Source of the DNA: Dromaius novaehollandiae
Taxonomy: Eukaryota; Chordata; Aves; Casuariiformes; Dromaiidae
NCBI RefSeq assembly: GCF_036370855.1
Contig: NC_088102.1
Location: 71,433,601-71,497,600, forward strand
Length of the DNA stretch: 64,000 bases
Direction: 5' to 3'
Shown: positions 12,959-24,621 of the stretch, in pieces
Position numbering within the stretch: position 1 is the first letter of the stretch
How the letters are laid out: each line of letters starts with the position of its first letter
Notes under the pieces: generated by a model
The model's database searches: none
What the model saw: the letters and a program-made list of their open reading frames with translations, nothing else
What the model was told of the DNA's origin: nothing
Translations under genes and position numbers: made by a program

Positions 12959-13660
12959 GGCCGCCGCCCGCGTCGCGGCTGCCGGCTCGGCGGGCAGCGG
13001 GAAGCGGGCGGGGCGGGGCCGGCAGTGACGGCGGCGGGCGGGGCCGCGGCCCGCCGGGGGCGGCCATTTCGCGGCGGCTCCGCCCCGCCGCCGCGCGGGG
13101 CCGGGCGCTGGCGGAGACGGGTTTACCTTCTGCCCCTCCGGCTCCGGGGAGGCGCGGCGGCTGTTTCGCCGCCTCCGGCTCGTCTGCGGCCGTCGCAACG
13201 CGCCGCAGGTGCCTACACGGATGTGTAACGCCCTCCTCTCTCCAGCGGCCACCCAACCCTACCCGAGGCCGACTTTTTAATGTATATTTTTATTAAAAAG
13301 ACCCTCGGGGTTGGGGCGGTATGCGACGATTTAGGGGGAGCTGAGCCTCCGGGGTGAGCGTTGCTCGCGCGGCGGCTGCTGAGGCTCCAGCAGCGGCCTG
13401 GCGTTAGAGCCGGGCCATCCAAGGCTACGCCGCGCACTTGGCTGCTGTGCGGATGCGCGCGGCGACACCGTCTTTAATTACGCGGCTGTAGCCTGTGTTT
13501 CCGGCGATACGCCGTGGCGCGTGCGAGCGGGAGTGCTGCTCGGTTTGTGAGTGACCGTTCCACGCTGTGTTTGGCCCTTAGGTGCCAGGCCTCGCCACCG
13601 CACCGGGGCAGCTGCCGCCCTCCAAGCCTCGTCAGCTGAAGTCGCACCAAGCTCTCACCA
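11990..13660. promoter_or_regulatory. CpG island covering CHST14 5' end and promoter
   Basis: CpG density rises sharply from about 11.99 kb and stays high to about 13.65 kb. It covers most of the CHST14 coding exon and roughly 700 bp upstream. No TATA box is visible, so a dispersed CpG-island start is expected somewhere between about 12.97 and 13.25 kb; I cannot place it more precisely. The upstream edge contains an AT-rich insert at about 13274-13302. A weak 5' splice donor-like site (AAG/GTAAAC on the minus strand) lies near 13125, but I see no convincing partner acceptor before the start codon. Confidence 0.8.
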
Positions 13661-16424
13661 GAGGCTCGTGGTTAGACCCAGGTAGGCAGCCCCCGAGCCA
13701 GCCGTAATGCTGAAGCTTCTCAATCTGTGCTCCTTGCTGGAGCACAGATCATTTTGTACTCACGGTGTGGCACGTGTTTTCCTTCGATGCGCTTCTAGCC
13801 CAAACCGCAGGGCCTGTGCTTCTAGGACTATCGCTGTCAAAAGCTTTTTTTAAGAGAAAACAGCTTCCACTTAGTTTTCTTTGATCAAAAGCCAAGAGCA
13901 TTTTGTCCGCCAATGCAGACAAAGCATTTGCAGTGAAGTGTGAGAGCCTGCAGATAGATTATTTTATATTTTACGGTTTAATTGTGATGTAAATATAAGC
14001 TTCAGGAAGATGCTGGATAGTCTGCTACGCCAGCAGCAGCACGGCTGTAAATCTGCAGGATCTGTAGTGTTACCAGATTTGTGCTCTGCTTTCAGAGGGC
14101 AGATCCTAGGGGCTGATCTTCATCTCAACACCAGAGTAAGATGGAGTTATGCCAGTGTAGATAATCTCTGGCACTGAGATGAGACTCAGGCCTGCTTGGA
14201 AAGCCTGCATCTTAGAGAGAAAGACAGACTATAGTAAAGTCCTGCACAGGCACTAGTATTGTTTTCAAAGCAGCTAAGGGAAATTCTTGTTCTTATAAGG
14301 CACATTAGTCTGGCACCACTTTTCCTCCTTTGTTCCTGTCACTCCTAATATAGATGGGTCTAGAGTAGTTGTATATGATAACTGAGGTGTTCTGAATATG
14401 TATTCAAGACTGCTAGAAGTAGAAGGCAGCCCAAGATGTCTGTGGATTTATTTTTCTCCTAGGTATGCAAGGAAACTTTGATTTAAGGACTGCTCTTAAT
14501 AGCACAGGTGTCTGATAGGATGCAAGGTCTCTATAGAAACAACACAGCCAAGCAGATACAAGGGGGAGGGGGCATTTTGTTCATTTGCAAGGCTAAATCC
14601 CATGTTAACTGAAAAAAACCCTAACTGTGTTTATACCAAGCCTGCCTAGTGCTCACTCTGGATGTTAATACATTTAATCTTCCAAACAGTTAAGCCTGGC
14701 AAGAATGTGCAAAAGTATCTTGGAATATACTTTACAATGATATCTATTTCTTCAAAAAATAGATGCATTCAGAACATAAAAGGTCGCTGAGAGAACCCAA
14801 CTTTAGGCTACTGTGGTTTGCCTATAAACTTAGAGTACAAAGCACAAGTGATGGAGGTGTTTAGTTCTTTCTTACAGATACATATGGAGGATTTATAATT
14901 CACAGCACTTCTCAAAATGCTTACAGACCCCACCATTTACCTCTGTTACTTTATTCCAAGTAGCTAAAAGCCACCCCCACGCCCCTTACTTTGGCTTACT
15001 AAATATGAATTCTGGCTCTGCCAGAATTACAGGGCTCATGCAGAAGAGGCACATAGAAACCGAAGGTCTGGTGATGACAGCATCTGTGAGCATCTCACTG
15101 ATGCTAATTAGAAACTGTAAGCTTGGGAATGAAGAAGCTTGCAGATGTGCTATTTCCTCTAACTGATCTGCTGTCTTCGTGGTGCTTGTGCATGATGGAC
15201 TAACTTTGATGCTCATTTCTGTAATACAGCGAGGTATTTCTGCCATATTCATCATCCGGCTGCCTAGCCCAGACTAGTGCATAATGACTAGCCACAGCTA
15301 ACTGATGCTATCGCTGAAGCTTGCTGGAGCGTGTAGAGCATTGTGTTAAGAAATTGCCTTCTACATGGTCTGAAATAAAATGTACTTATCTACTCAAATG
15401 TAAAATTTAGAAGTGTCTCTTCCTTTGCTTTTTCATGTTTAAAAAGACATCCGTGAAGCCATAAAAACCTATGTCCTCCTGTAACTTGGACAGCGCTTAC
15501 AGTACACATTGCTGTTTGTCCCCCGTACCGGCAGCACGCACTTACAGCAATGCACAGAACAACCTTCTTGGTCCACCCCCACTGTGAGTGCCTGCGAAAA
15601 CAGGCAGGCTTTGCCGCATGCCCAATAGATTAACCAAACCCAGCTGTCATTGCTATATACGGGTGAATCACAGCCTGCACTTAAACTGTGCCTTTCATCT
15701 GTAGGAACCCAAAAGTCCATATAGACGATGCGGAAGAGAGAGTCCCCAAGTCAGGATAACTTGTTTGCATCCCATGGCCATACGCAGCACCCTGGGACAA
15801 GGAAGAGCAGTGCAGCCATGCCCGTGGAGATAGTTTGCCAGATTTTGCTGCGATCCTCACCCACTCCTGGGGTGTAGCTGCAGCCTCTTTGCCACAACTG
15901 CCTTTGCCATAAGTGTGCAGTGTTGGCAAACCTGGATATCCCACAGCCAAGCACAACCAAGCTTCTCATTGCAATCCCCGGCAAGACAGTTACTGCCAGC
16001 TCAGTGAAGACCTCTCCCAACAGCGGGGGCAGAAAGCCTTAATGCATTACATTAAGCTGGGCTGCCAGCATCATTTATGCAGGGCAAACTCAGGTTTAAA
16101 AGCAGGCCATGCAATTGAGCCCTGGCTACCAGAAATGGTGGTCTAATAAGGAAAGCAGTACTTCTTAGGAGGGATGGAGAGAAAGACTAAGAGACACTCC
16201 CGTCCTTTCAGCTCAGAGCTAGGTTAGATGCTGATTGTCATCTCAAGCCCGGTCACATGCTGTACCGAGGCTCTGGTGGTCATCTGGATGAGGGCAGATA
16301 TTTATTTCAATCTGAGAAACAGGAAAAGGAAGAATGCATGAGGCCTTCAAAAGCTCAGTAAGAGAAAGAAGGTTTCTTTAAAGTACAATCGCTTGAGCTG
16401 ATGCCAACTTCCCACACAAGCAGA

Positions 16425-16460
16425 GCTCAGGGAATCTATGAGGCTCAGGGAATCTATGAG
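16425..16460. repeat. 18-bp perfect tandem duplication
   Basis: Unit GCTCAGGGAATCTATGAG occurs at 16425-16442 and again at 16443-16460 with no mismatch. Confidence 0.95.
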
Positions 16461-19400
16461 GACAGGGACCATCGACCCTCATAGGCACGTGGGACTTCTT
16501 CGACTGATCTGAGCAGTTCTAGATCAAGAAGTAAAACATGAAACCTTAGGAAGAAGAGATCTGATGTTGTGGCTGTGTGTCCAGAGATTATCCAGTAATT
16601 TAGTATAATAAAGCCTCTTAACTGTGTGGGTAAGCATGGTGAGCTGATCATGAGTTCTTATCTCTGGGCAAAAGTCTTTTTAAACAACTCAAACATGCTG
16701 GATGAATATGCTACATAATTCAGAGGAGATCATTATGATAGGCTAGGTCTATCTCCCTCATAATAAAACCCACTATTTTCAATGAAAACATGGTGCTGAA
16801 GGAGCTGCTTGTCTTGCAACTGCAGATTAATTGATACACAGCTGGCTGAACTTGCAAAGATCTTATGCTGAGCTTAATGCCATTTCTCTATTCAGGTGTG
16901 TGCATCTATGCAATTGCTTTTGAACTAAGCAATTTCAGACTTCTAGGTCTTATTCTGGAGAAGTTAGGGGCAAAATATAAAAGGGGAGATGGAGGACACA
17001 TGGTGCTCCAGGCCTCCGGCCAAGGAGACCCACTGGTTTTGGCCACCCACCTACGTTATCAGAAGCTATAGCGGTTCCTCCCATCTTAGCTTTGCCCAGC
17101 TTTGCAACGCAGGGGTGGGATGTGGATGAGGAGAAGGAGGAGGGAGAAAGGGCAGGCATTCAGATCCCTGGGCATCGCACGGATAACGTGACGGAGGGCT
17201 CGCAGAGTGGCAGGAGGCCATCCCTGAATGGGCGAGAGCAGGAGTCCTCTGGGTGCTCCCAGCTTGGGGCAGCCCCCGGGGAGACCGGCCCGAGAAGGCA
17301 GCTCCAGGAAAGCTTGTGGGCCAGGCTGTGAAGGCTTCTGGGAGCCCGTGGGGAACGCAGAGGCTATATGTTATCCCTGGGGGCAACATGAGCTGTGGAG
17401 GAGCCCATGTGCCACACTTGTATCTCCTCCAGCTGGGTAGGAGGCCAGAGAAAGTTCATAAATATCACCTGGGCCAGTGCAATGGGGCCGGCAATTCGGT
17501 AACCACATCTCTATGAGTCAGAGCTTTGCTGGCACTGGCTCTTTGGCACTGGGTGCCAAGGAGTGCAGCTACTGGCAGCTGCTCCCAGCCTTGCTCGGAG
17601 GCTGGCAGCACCAGTGCAGACACTGATCAAGGCTTTGCATTTCTATGAGAAAACAATATTCAGTTGGAATCAGTAAAATTTCCCTTTAGTGTACTTCCTT
17701 CTCAATTCCCAGGTGTTTAGATCATTTCTGGTCCGCGGTGGTTGAGCTGGCCAGGCAAAGCAGGCATTTTAGCATCCATTTTCAATATGCACATTAAATC
17801 CAACAAGCCCATGTTGCAAGAGAGTCTCCAAGTCTCTCAACTCATTTGCGGTACATCTAGTGCTGTTTATGATAGGCAATTGCCTGAAGTTCACAAATGG
17901 CTCTGGCAGGGCGTAAGGAAGCTCCGAGTCCCACAGGATCCTCTCCGATGATCACCAACAGCATCGTTACTCCTTCTCCATCCAGCCTTGCACACTCAAA
18001 TAGCACAGGGAGAGTTCAGGGTAGTCACAGCGATGTACGCAAATGGTAGCCGTAACCAACTTCTTGTTCACAGCAAATGAGTTTATTCCTGTTATTTAGC
18101 GTTTCCCCACTGAGAGGAACCATATGGTTTAATGTGGCCTAAAGGGCAAAGGCAGGGACACGGCAGTGCGAGAACCAATCCATACACATGGAAATTGCTG
18201 CAGGGTTTATGCTTCATTACCTTCTAAATAGTTGACTTAACTGGATTACAGATCCCATATAAATGTGCTAGATGAGGCATTATTTCCAGGAAAAAATAGT
18301 TTCAGAAGGGTTGACTGTCTCCTGAAAATACCTTGTTCGCGTTCATGCAAGTTTAGTGGCTGGTTAGCAATACTTCTTCTTCATTACATGTATTCCTCGC
18401 AAGCCTTGCCTGAGAGGCAGAGACATCTTTTAAGGAGGTGCAGGAGAACGCTGCATCTGATGATGCTTTTCTGAGTCTGACGCCTCCGAGGAGAACTTAC
18501 ATTCCTTAACAAAACAAAAGCAAACCCAAACATCAGGATGATAAGGAAGAGCAATGTCCTTCCTGGATGAAACAGCAAAATGGACGTAGTCAAAGCTCAG
18601 GTTCCTTTACTGTTTGCTGGGTGGCTGGCCAGCATCATCTCTCGGTGGCAATGACAAGACTTTTGGTACTCACTGCTTGAATTTGTTTGACTGATGTTTC
18701 TGCGACCCATTTAATTTCAGAGGCAGCTGAGCAAGGACTCAATCTGCTTCAGTGCCTTTAAAACCCGAAGCATCTCGTCTCTGGCACCAAACGTTATCAT
18801 CACAACGCAAGAAAAATGGTGCGCGGAAAGGGACTGATCATTACCCATCTGACCTCAGCCCTGGTTTGATTCACAATATCTTTTCATGCATTCAGTAGCC
18901 ATAAACAGCCCACAGACCGGCTGCGTTGCCCCGTGAAATTTGTTGGAGAGGTGATCGTAGATTGGCACCGAATGGGTGCTGGAAGACGAGGGACGATGGT
19001 CGTAAGTCGAAACAACAGAGATTCAGGCTGGAAATAAGGAGGAGCTTAACCTCGAGAGGACAGGCGAGCGGCAGAGCCTGTTGCCCAGAGTGCCCAGCAG
19101 AGATTGCAAAGAGATTCCCTCATCCAGCAAAGGAAATGCGGCCAGGAGGAAGGTGCCAACTGCTGGTAGCGCTATTCTGCTGGAGAGTTGGCCAAGAAGT
19201 AAGGAGAGGAGGCTGCCAAGTCCCCTTTTCAGTGCATCAGGGATCTGCAGTGCCTGCAGCAGGGCAGGACCGCAGGCTGCACCAGTGGTGGCAAATAGCA
19301 CATGCTTTGCCTCTCAAATGCGTTTGTTTTTTTCTTCCCCCGTCCCAGGCTTCGGACATCAGGAAAAAAATGGTTGGATTTGGGCTTCAGCACAGGCTTG

Positions 19401-22400
19401 CTCAGCACGCCTGCTTTTCTGGGGCGAAAGCTGAAAAAAGTCACGTCCTTTACGCCAGACCTGGCTTGTCAGTGGGCTGCGGCATCACCGTTAGGTCCTG
19501 GGTTTGCTAGGAGGATGCACATTACTCTCCCAGAGGTTCAAACACAACAGGTCCCCTGGAAAGAGCTAGTGGACTAATGAGACCCCAAAGTGAGATGCTG
19601 TAAGCAAAACTTTTTAAGTCAACAAAAAAAACCGTACGGTGAACCTTATAACTTGGCACGTAGACAGCGTATTTGGAAAGCTGTGGCCGATGCTGCGTGC
19701 AGGCTGGCCCCGCTGCAGCGGGGGGCTTATTAAAAATGGCACAGAGCTATCGTCCGCCGTTTGAGCTTCAAGTCTGAACCTAAGTAGGGAGCCCCAAGCA
19801 GCTGCCTGGCAAACAGCTTCGCTATGGGACAATCCTGCGGAGGCCTGCTGCCTGCAACCCTCTCGTCTGGCCTGTGGTAGCCGTTGCTGGCCGTTCCCTT
19901 CCCAAAATCTGCCTCGCCAACCCCCAGCTCATCACTGGGGGTTTTGCTAGATATCCTATCGAAAACACCTTCCAGCAAGAGCTGTTGGTTTGTCCATTTT
20001 CTAATGCAAATATTGCAGCTCTCTTACCGCCATGGAGAGCACGAAGTGGTCACGGGGATGCCGGCCGCTTTCAGTATTGTTAAATTGATTTGCTTTCAGA
20101 AATTACTGGGTAGTCGAACGTCCTCAAATTCTAGCTTGTTTTTGCAGAACGCTCTGCAGAGGTTTATAGAGATATTAAAATTAAATATGAAGCCACAGAA
20201 TAAACGGTGCTTCCATTCAGCCTGTCTTGTAAAGCCGGCTTAAATTGTCTCCTTTATTAAATATCCTTTCCTCTTAAGAATGGATGAACCGCTGTCACTA
20301 GGAGGTCTGATGGAAAAGCCACCTCATCTCTATAGCAGTAAGTTACACGAGTGCAACGCTCGCTTCCCTAGGAGTTCCTCGGCTTAATGCTCCCCATTAC
20401 CTTGCCCTGTTTTAACATCATGGAGAAAATTAAGTAATTTTAGGCTGCCTTAGGGGATGGTCTAAGGTTTCCCAGAGACTGGAGCACCTGGTGAGCCCTG
20501 GCTGGCAGGGAGCCACGTTGTCCCACCTGGGTCCCCGTTGCGTGACCTCCTGGCAGACCACCCTTCCCTGGGCTGCGCGTGCTGTCCCCATCATTAGGGG
20601 AGCCGGGCACAGAGTCACCGTCTCCGCTCCCAGCGGCGCAGGCAGACGGATGTCCCAGGTAGGAGAAGCTCCAGCTCCGTATTAAAAGCTAAACCTAGTT
20701 TAAGCAGGTTTCAAGGGGGAAGCCAGCGTGGCAGCGCTATGAAAGCCCGTTTCAGGCAGCTGAGAACGCTTTCATGCCAGGCCAAATCCTCCTCCTGTAT
20801 TGAGGGGGTGAGAAGGGCATGGGAGAAAAGGAAAGGCTCCCATATTTCAACCCCATAGAGGACACCAGGGCTGCAGGGGAGTCCCGTTTGAAGGAAAAGG
20901 TGAGCTGGGGTTCGCACTTGTCCTGAGCTGCTAATGCTGCGGGGGGAACATGCAATCACCTCCAGCTGTTGCTTCCTGGTCTGTCGGGCATGGAGATATC
21001 AGGAGAGGGTTAGCATCAGCTTTAGCTTTGCTGCATTCCAAAATAAAACATAAAACATGGAGTTTGTGCCAGCAGCTCTGGGACCTGACCATCCTGGAGC
21101 AGGCAGAGACAGGAATCAGCTCCATAGCTGATGACCAGCACTTGCAGAGTCCTCCCGGGAACCCCGGCCACAGCCAAGGCACCAAAGAAGAAAAAAATGT
21201 TTCCAAGTCACTTTTTCCCCCTCGCAGAGCTGAAATGGCATGGGATGGAGAAGTCCTGTTCGCCGTTCGTTCTTTGCAGGATCGATTTTCAAGGTTTGAG
21301 CCCGGCAGGAAGGTGCTGCAGAAGGGCCAAGGCAGAGCACGCTCAAGCACCAGGAGACCCTGGCCGCTCGCTCCGGGGACACGTGGGTGCCCCTTTTTCC
21401 CACAGGACGCCAGTGGCCCTGGGGCCTGATCCTGCTGGCTCCAGGACAGCAAGCCTCCTGCAGATACGTGTGCTGCTCCTCTGTCGCAGCTCATTTGTCA
21501 GCAGCTGCTTTAAAGGGACCGAGCTGGGAGAGTGACTGAGTGCTCTGTCACGTTAATATGACAGTCAGAATTGCTCCTGTCTCTTGGCTGGGATGAATTT
21601 TGCCACAATTACAGTCAATTCCAATTAGTGGCACAAAGCAGCAGTTAAATGTAACCAGGAGCTCCCAGCTCTTGCTCTGATGGGAAGACACTGTGGCAAC
21701 CAGAAGAGGCCTCGAATGCTGCTTTGGGGTCACTTAGCTGCTAGTTGCAAGGAGGAAGAAAGGCAACGCCGAGCCCCATGGGGAAGCTACCGCAGAACTG
21801 CATGCTAGGAGCCCTGCTGGTGTCTTCCCGGGAAAAAGGACCTAGTCCAAAGTGAAGAAAAGCTTCAAGCCATGAAGCAAGTGGATGCACCAGCTTCCCT
21901 GAGGCTGCAGCAGTAACGTGAAAGCCTGAACTGTCCCATCCATCTCAAGGGATTTAATTCCCCAAGCATAAGGACACCCTTTTAAACATCTCCCACCCAT
22001 TTGACATGCTTGTCCCAGCACCCAAACCTCATCCAAAGCCTCTGCAGGTGCCTATAGCCCTGACTGCTCCTTCCCGACACCCCAAGTGCCACCTTCTCCC
22101 AGCAATTTCCACAGGGCTGTTGTGCATTGCCATCTCCAGATGCAGCATGCTGAAAGTAAGAGGCCCTGGAGATCCGAACGTTTGCATTAATTACCGTTAT
22201 AATTGGGTTCATCAAAAATAGCAGGGTTTCCTTCATTTAAGTGGCACCACTGTGACATCCTCAGCTTGCTGCAAAGCGATGCAGGATTCAGGCCCAGCCT
22301 GTCGCACTGCACGCCTGCACGCCCCAGGCTCAGGCGCTCACCAGGCTGTCCTGTACAAGGATGATCCCAGCACCAGCTGCATTGCAAGAGCAGGAAAAGT

Positions 22401-22868
22401 TTGTTTAATGCCAAATCCAGAAGAGCTGGATAGGCTCAGGGCAGCCTCCCTTGGGTAGCTGATTTCAACAGTAAATCCAATTTTCTTTGACGTTAATCCC
22501 AACTTTGCAGTCAACCACAGATTAGCCCATTGACAAGGGCTCACTACGCAAAAAAAGCTGGGATAGAGAAGGTTTTTCTGGGTTTGTCCTTTTTATCAAG
22601 TCCTAAGAGAGATCGGCACCACCTGGCAAAGCCCAGGAGCTGCCCAGAGGTGTAGGATACACACAGAGGGCAGCTTTGGGTGAAACTTCTGGCCTCCGAG
22701 TTACTGAAGCCCACGCTGCTACCCCTGAATCTCCACACACGCCTCTTGTTCCCATTAAATACAACTTAAACGTTTCTCCCCAAGCCGTAGAGGCAGGCGC
22801 TTTCCAAACCTGAAGCACTCAAGTAGGTTTACTTTGCAATGAAAAAGGTATGTGCAGGGCAGGGGGTG

Positions 22869-22906
22869 TAATAATAATAATAATAAATAATAATAATAAA
22901 TAAAAA
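22869..22906. repeat. (TAA)n microsatellite
   Basis: TAA repeats with two interrupting extra A bases, followed by an A-run. Confidence 0.95.
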
Positions 22907-24615
22907 GGCAGCAAACTTTGGTTCTTTAGCAAAAAGTGGGGTCAGGAATATCACACCCACTGACCCCATACGAGCTCATCAATTTAAAAGTCGCTGAAAA
23001 AGTTCCTTACTCCCTTTGGGAAGGTGTTCACAGCCTAGTGCATGTCCTTATCAAGCAGGTTTCCTTTTTCAGCCTAAAACCTCTCATTTCGATCCACTTC
23101 TCCAGGTTTGTGCTTAACCCACCTGCGGGTTAAGGAGCAGTGCTGTTCAGGAAGACTCATTAAATGTGGTAGGTACAGAAAAGCGAGGGCAAAAGAGACC
23201 TAATCCCATGAAGCCAGGCTGGAAGCTGTTACAGCAGGGTAGGGGACGGCGATCCAAGGGGCTCGGGAGCTACAGCCGCGGCTCCGTGCACCGGATCGCC
23301 TTCAGGTCTGCCGGCAGCGCGTGCGGGGGAGAATCGCGCAGCCTCCCGCTCAAGGGCACCCGGGAGCAGAGGCAGCGATGCCGCTGCAGAAAACCCCATC
23401 CTGTTGTTGCACCGCTCCCCGGGTCGCCGAGACGGGCGGCAGGGATGCGAGGCGTAGTTTTAAGGCTGCGGTTACCGTGCCCAGCCCAGCTGCAGTCAAC
23501 CACTCTGCTTCGACCCGCAACGCAGATGCTCAGCCCAGCCTCGGTGGGAAGGGCACCGAACCCTTTTGCGCTTTCCAGGGATGAGCAGCTTCCCAGCTCT
23601 TCCCACGCGTGGGGATTTTCCCCAGAAGCTGCTGCCCTTCACACATGGAGGCAGAGATCGCAGGGCTTCGGGGCGACAGGGGTGCAACGAGGCAAACCAG
23701 ATTTTTTCCTCGCCCAAGGACAACTCCAAGTTGCTTTGGCAGTTGGATGCCCGCTGAGCTGAGGGGGGGCCGGCAGGCATGAGCACCGGGCCCCAGGAAG
23801 CCACAGGGAAGCCTTTCCTGGAAAGCATTCAGTTAACGCTGCAGAAAACAGATAAAGCCAGCGAAAGGCAGTTACCGAGAGCCAAGGGAGCAAGGCGGGA
23901 TCGGAGGAGTTTCCAAATACCGCAGGAAGTTTTACAGAAGCTGTTTTATTGCTAAGAAAGGGAGGGATGCCCTGGCAGGGGCCCTTGGATGGCTACCTCC
24001 CTGCTTTCACTCAGCTCCTGCAAGACAGCTCTAGCTGAGCAGCTACCAAGATCTAAGCGGAGAAGAGCCACGTCGCTTCCCAGGACTGCTTCAGCAGTCC
24101 GGCGACTGCGCCCCATCACCCTGCAAAACGCTTTGCCCAAAGCGACGTTTCAGCAGGCTCCCCTCTAGCATTTCTGAAGCACAGGCCGACGCACCGAGAT
24201 TTGCAGCACTGCCACAAACACCTTCCCCATCTTTAATGCTTTCAAATATTCCTACGAGGGCAGCTGCAGAGAGCAGACCGCAGGAAAACCAAAACAACCC
24301 CACTCCCCCCCAAAATGCATCCCCCAGTTGATACCCCTTCCATAGCTCCATCTGCAGTAGACAGCTCAACAGCAGGTCAGCTCCAGGCTGGGTCCCTTTC
24401 CTCCTGGGAAAACTTCTTCTCGCTCCCAAACCCTGCCGTCCGCGCTCCCATAGTGAAGCACTGGCGGTTCCCGCGCGACCAACCCCATCCTGCTTTCGCC
24501 CCGCCAGCCGCCTGTCCCCGCGTGGGCCTGGGTTGGGATTTCATGTCCGTTTCACGAGAGGAAGAGGAGAAAGCGCAAGGCTGACCTGTTTTCTAAATCA
24601 ATACGGTTTTTCAAA

Positions 24616-24621
24616 TTTATT
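24616..24621 (-). terminator. BAHD1: Distal BAHD1 poly(A) signal
   Basis: AATAAA on the minus strand directly after a poly(A)-like run (T tract on plus, 24620-24631), at the end of an AT-rich 350-bp block. It is the best candidate for the main BAHD1 3' end. Confidence 0.6.

Larger units (their letters stand above)
13661..24594. other. Intergenic region between CHST14 and BAHD1, no gene recognised
   Basis: About 11 kb. Open frames are short, overlap each other on both strands and lack recognisable domains. Contents I can support: an 18-bp perfect tandem duplication at 16425-16460, a (TAA)n microsatellite at 22869-22906, and a possible distal BAHD1 poly(A) signal at 23945-23950. GC rises in the 23.2-23.9 kb stretch without a clear CpG island. 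Confidence 0.6.

Noticed and set aside
12035-13228. 397-codon plus-strand open frame opposite CHST14
   Set aside because: It is the antisense shadow of a GC-rich coding exon and has no recognisable domain.
12959-13252. 98-codon in-frame N-terminal extension of CHST14
   Set aside because: It begins at GTG and contains no ATG; the protein family starts at the ATG at 12958.
13274-13302. AATAAA on the minus strand upstream of CHST14 as a 3' end of another gene
   Set aside because: No coding sequence precedes it on the minus strand within reach; probably just an AT-rich patch.
18926-19510. 194-codon plus-strand frame
   Set aside because: Non-homologous by inspection, overlapping frames on both strands, no domain.
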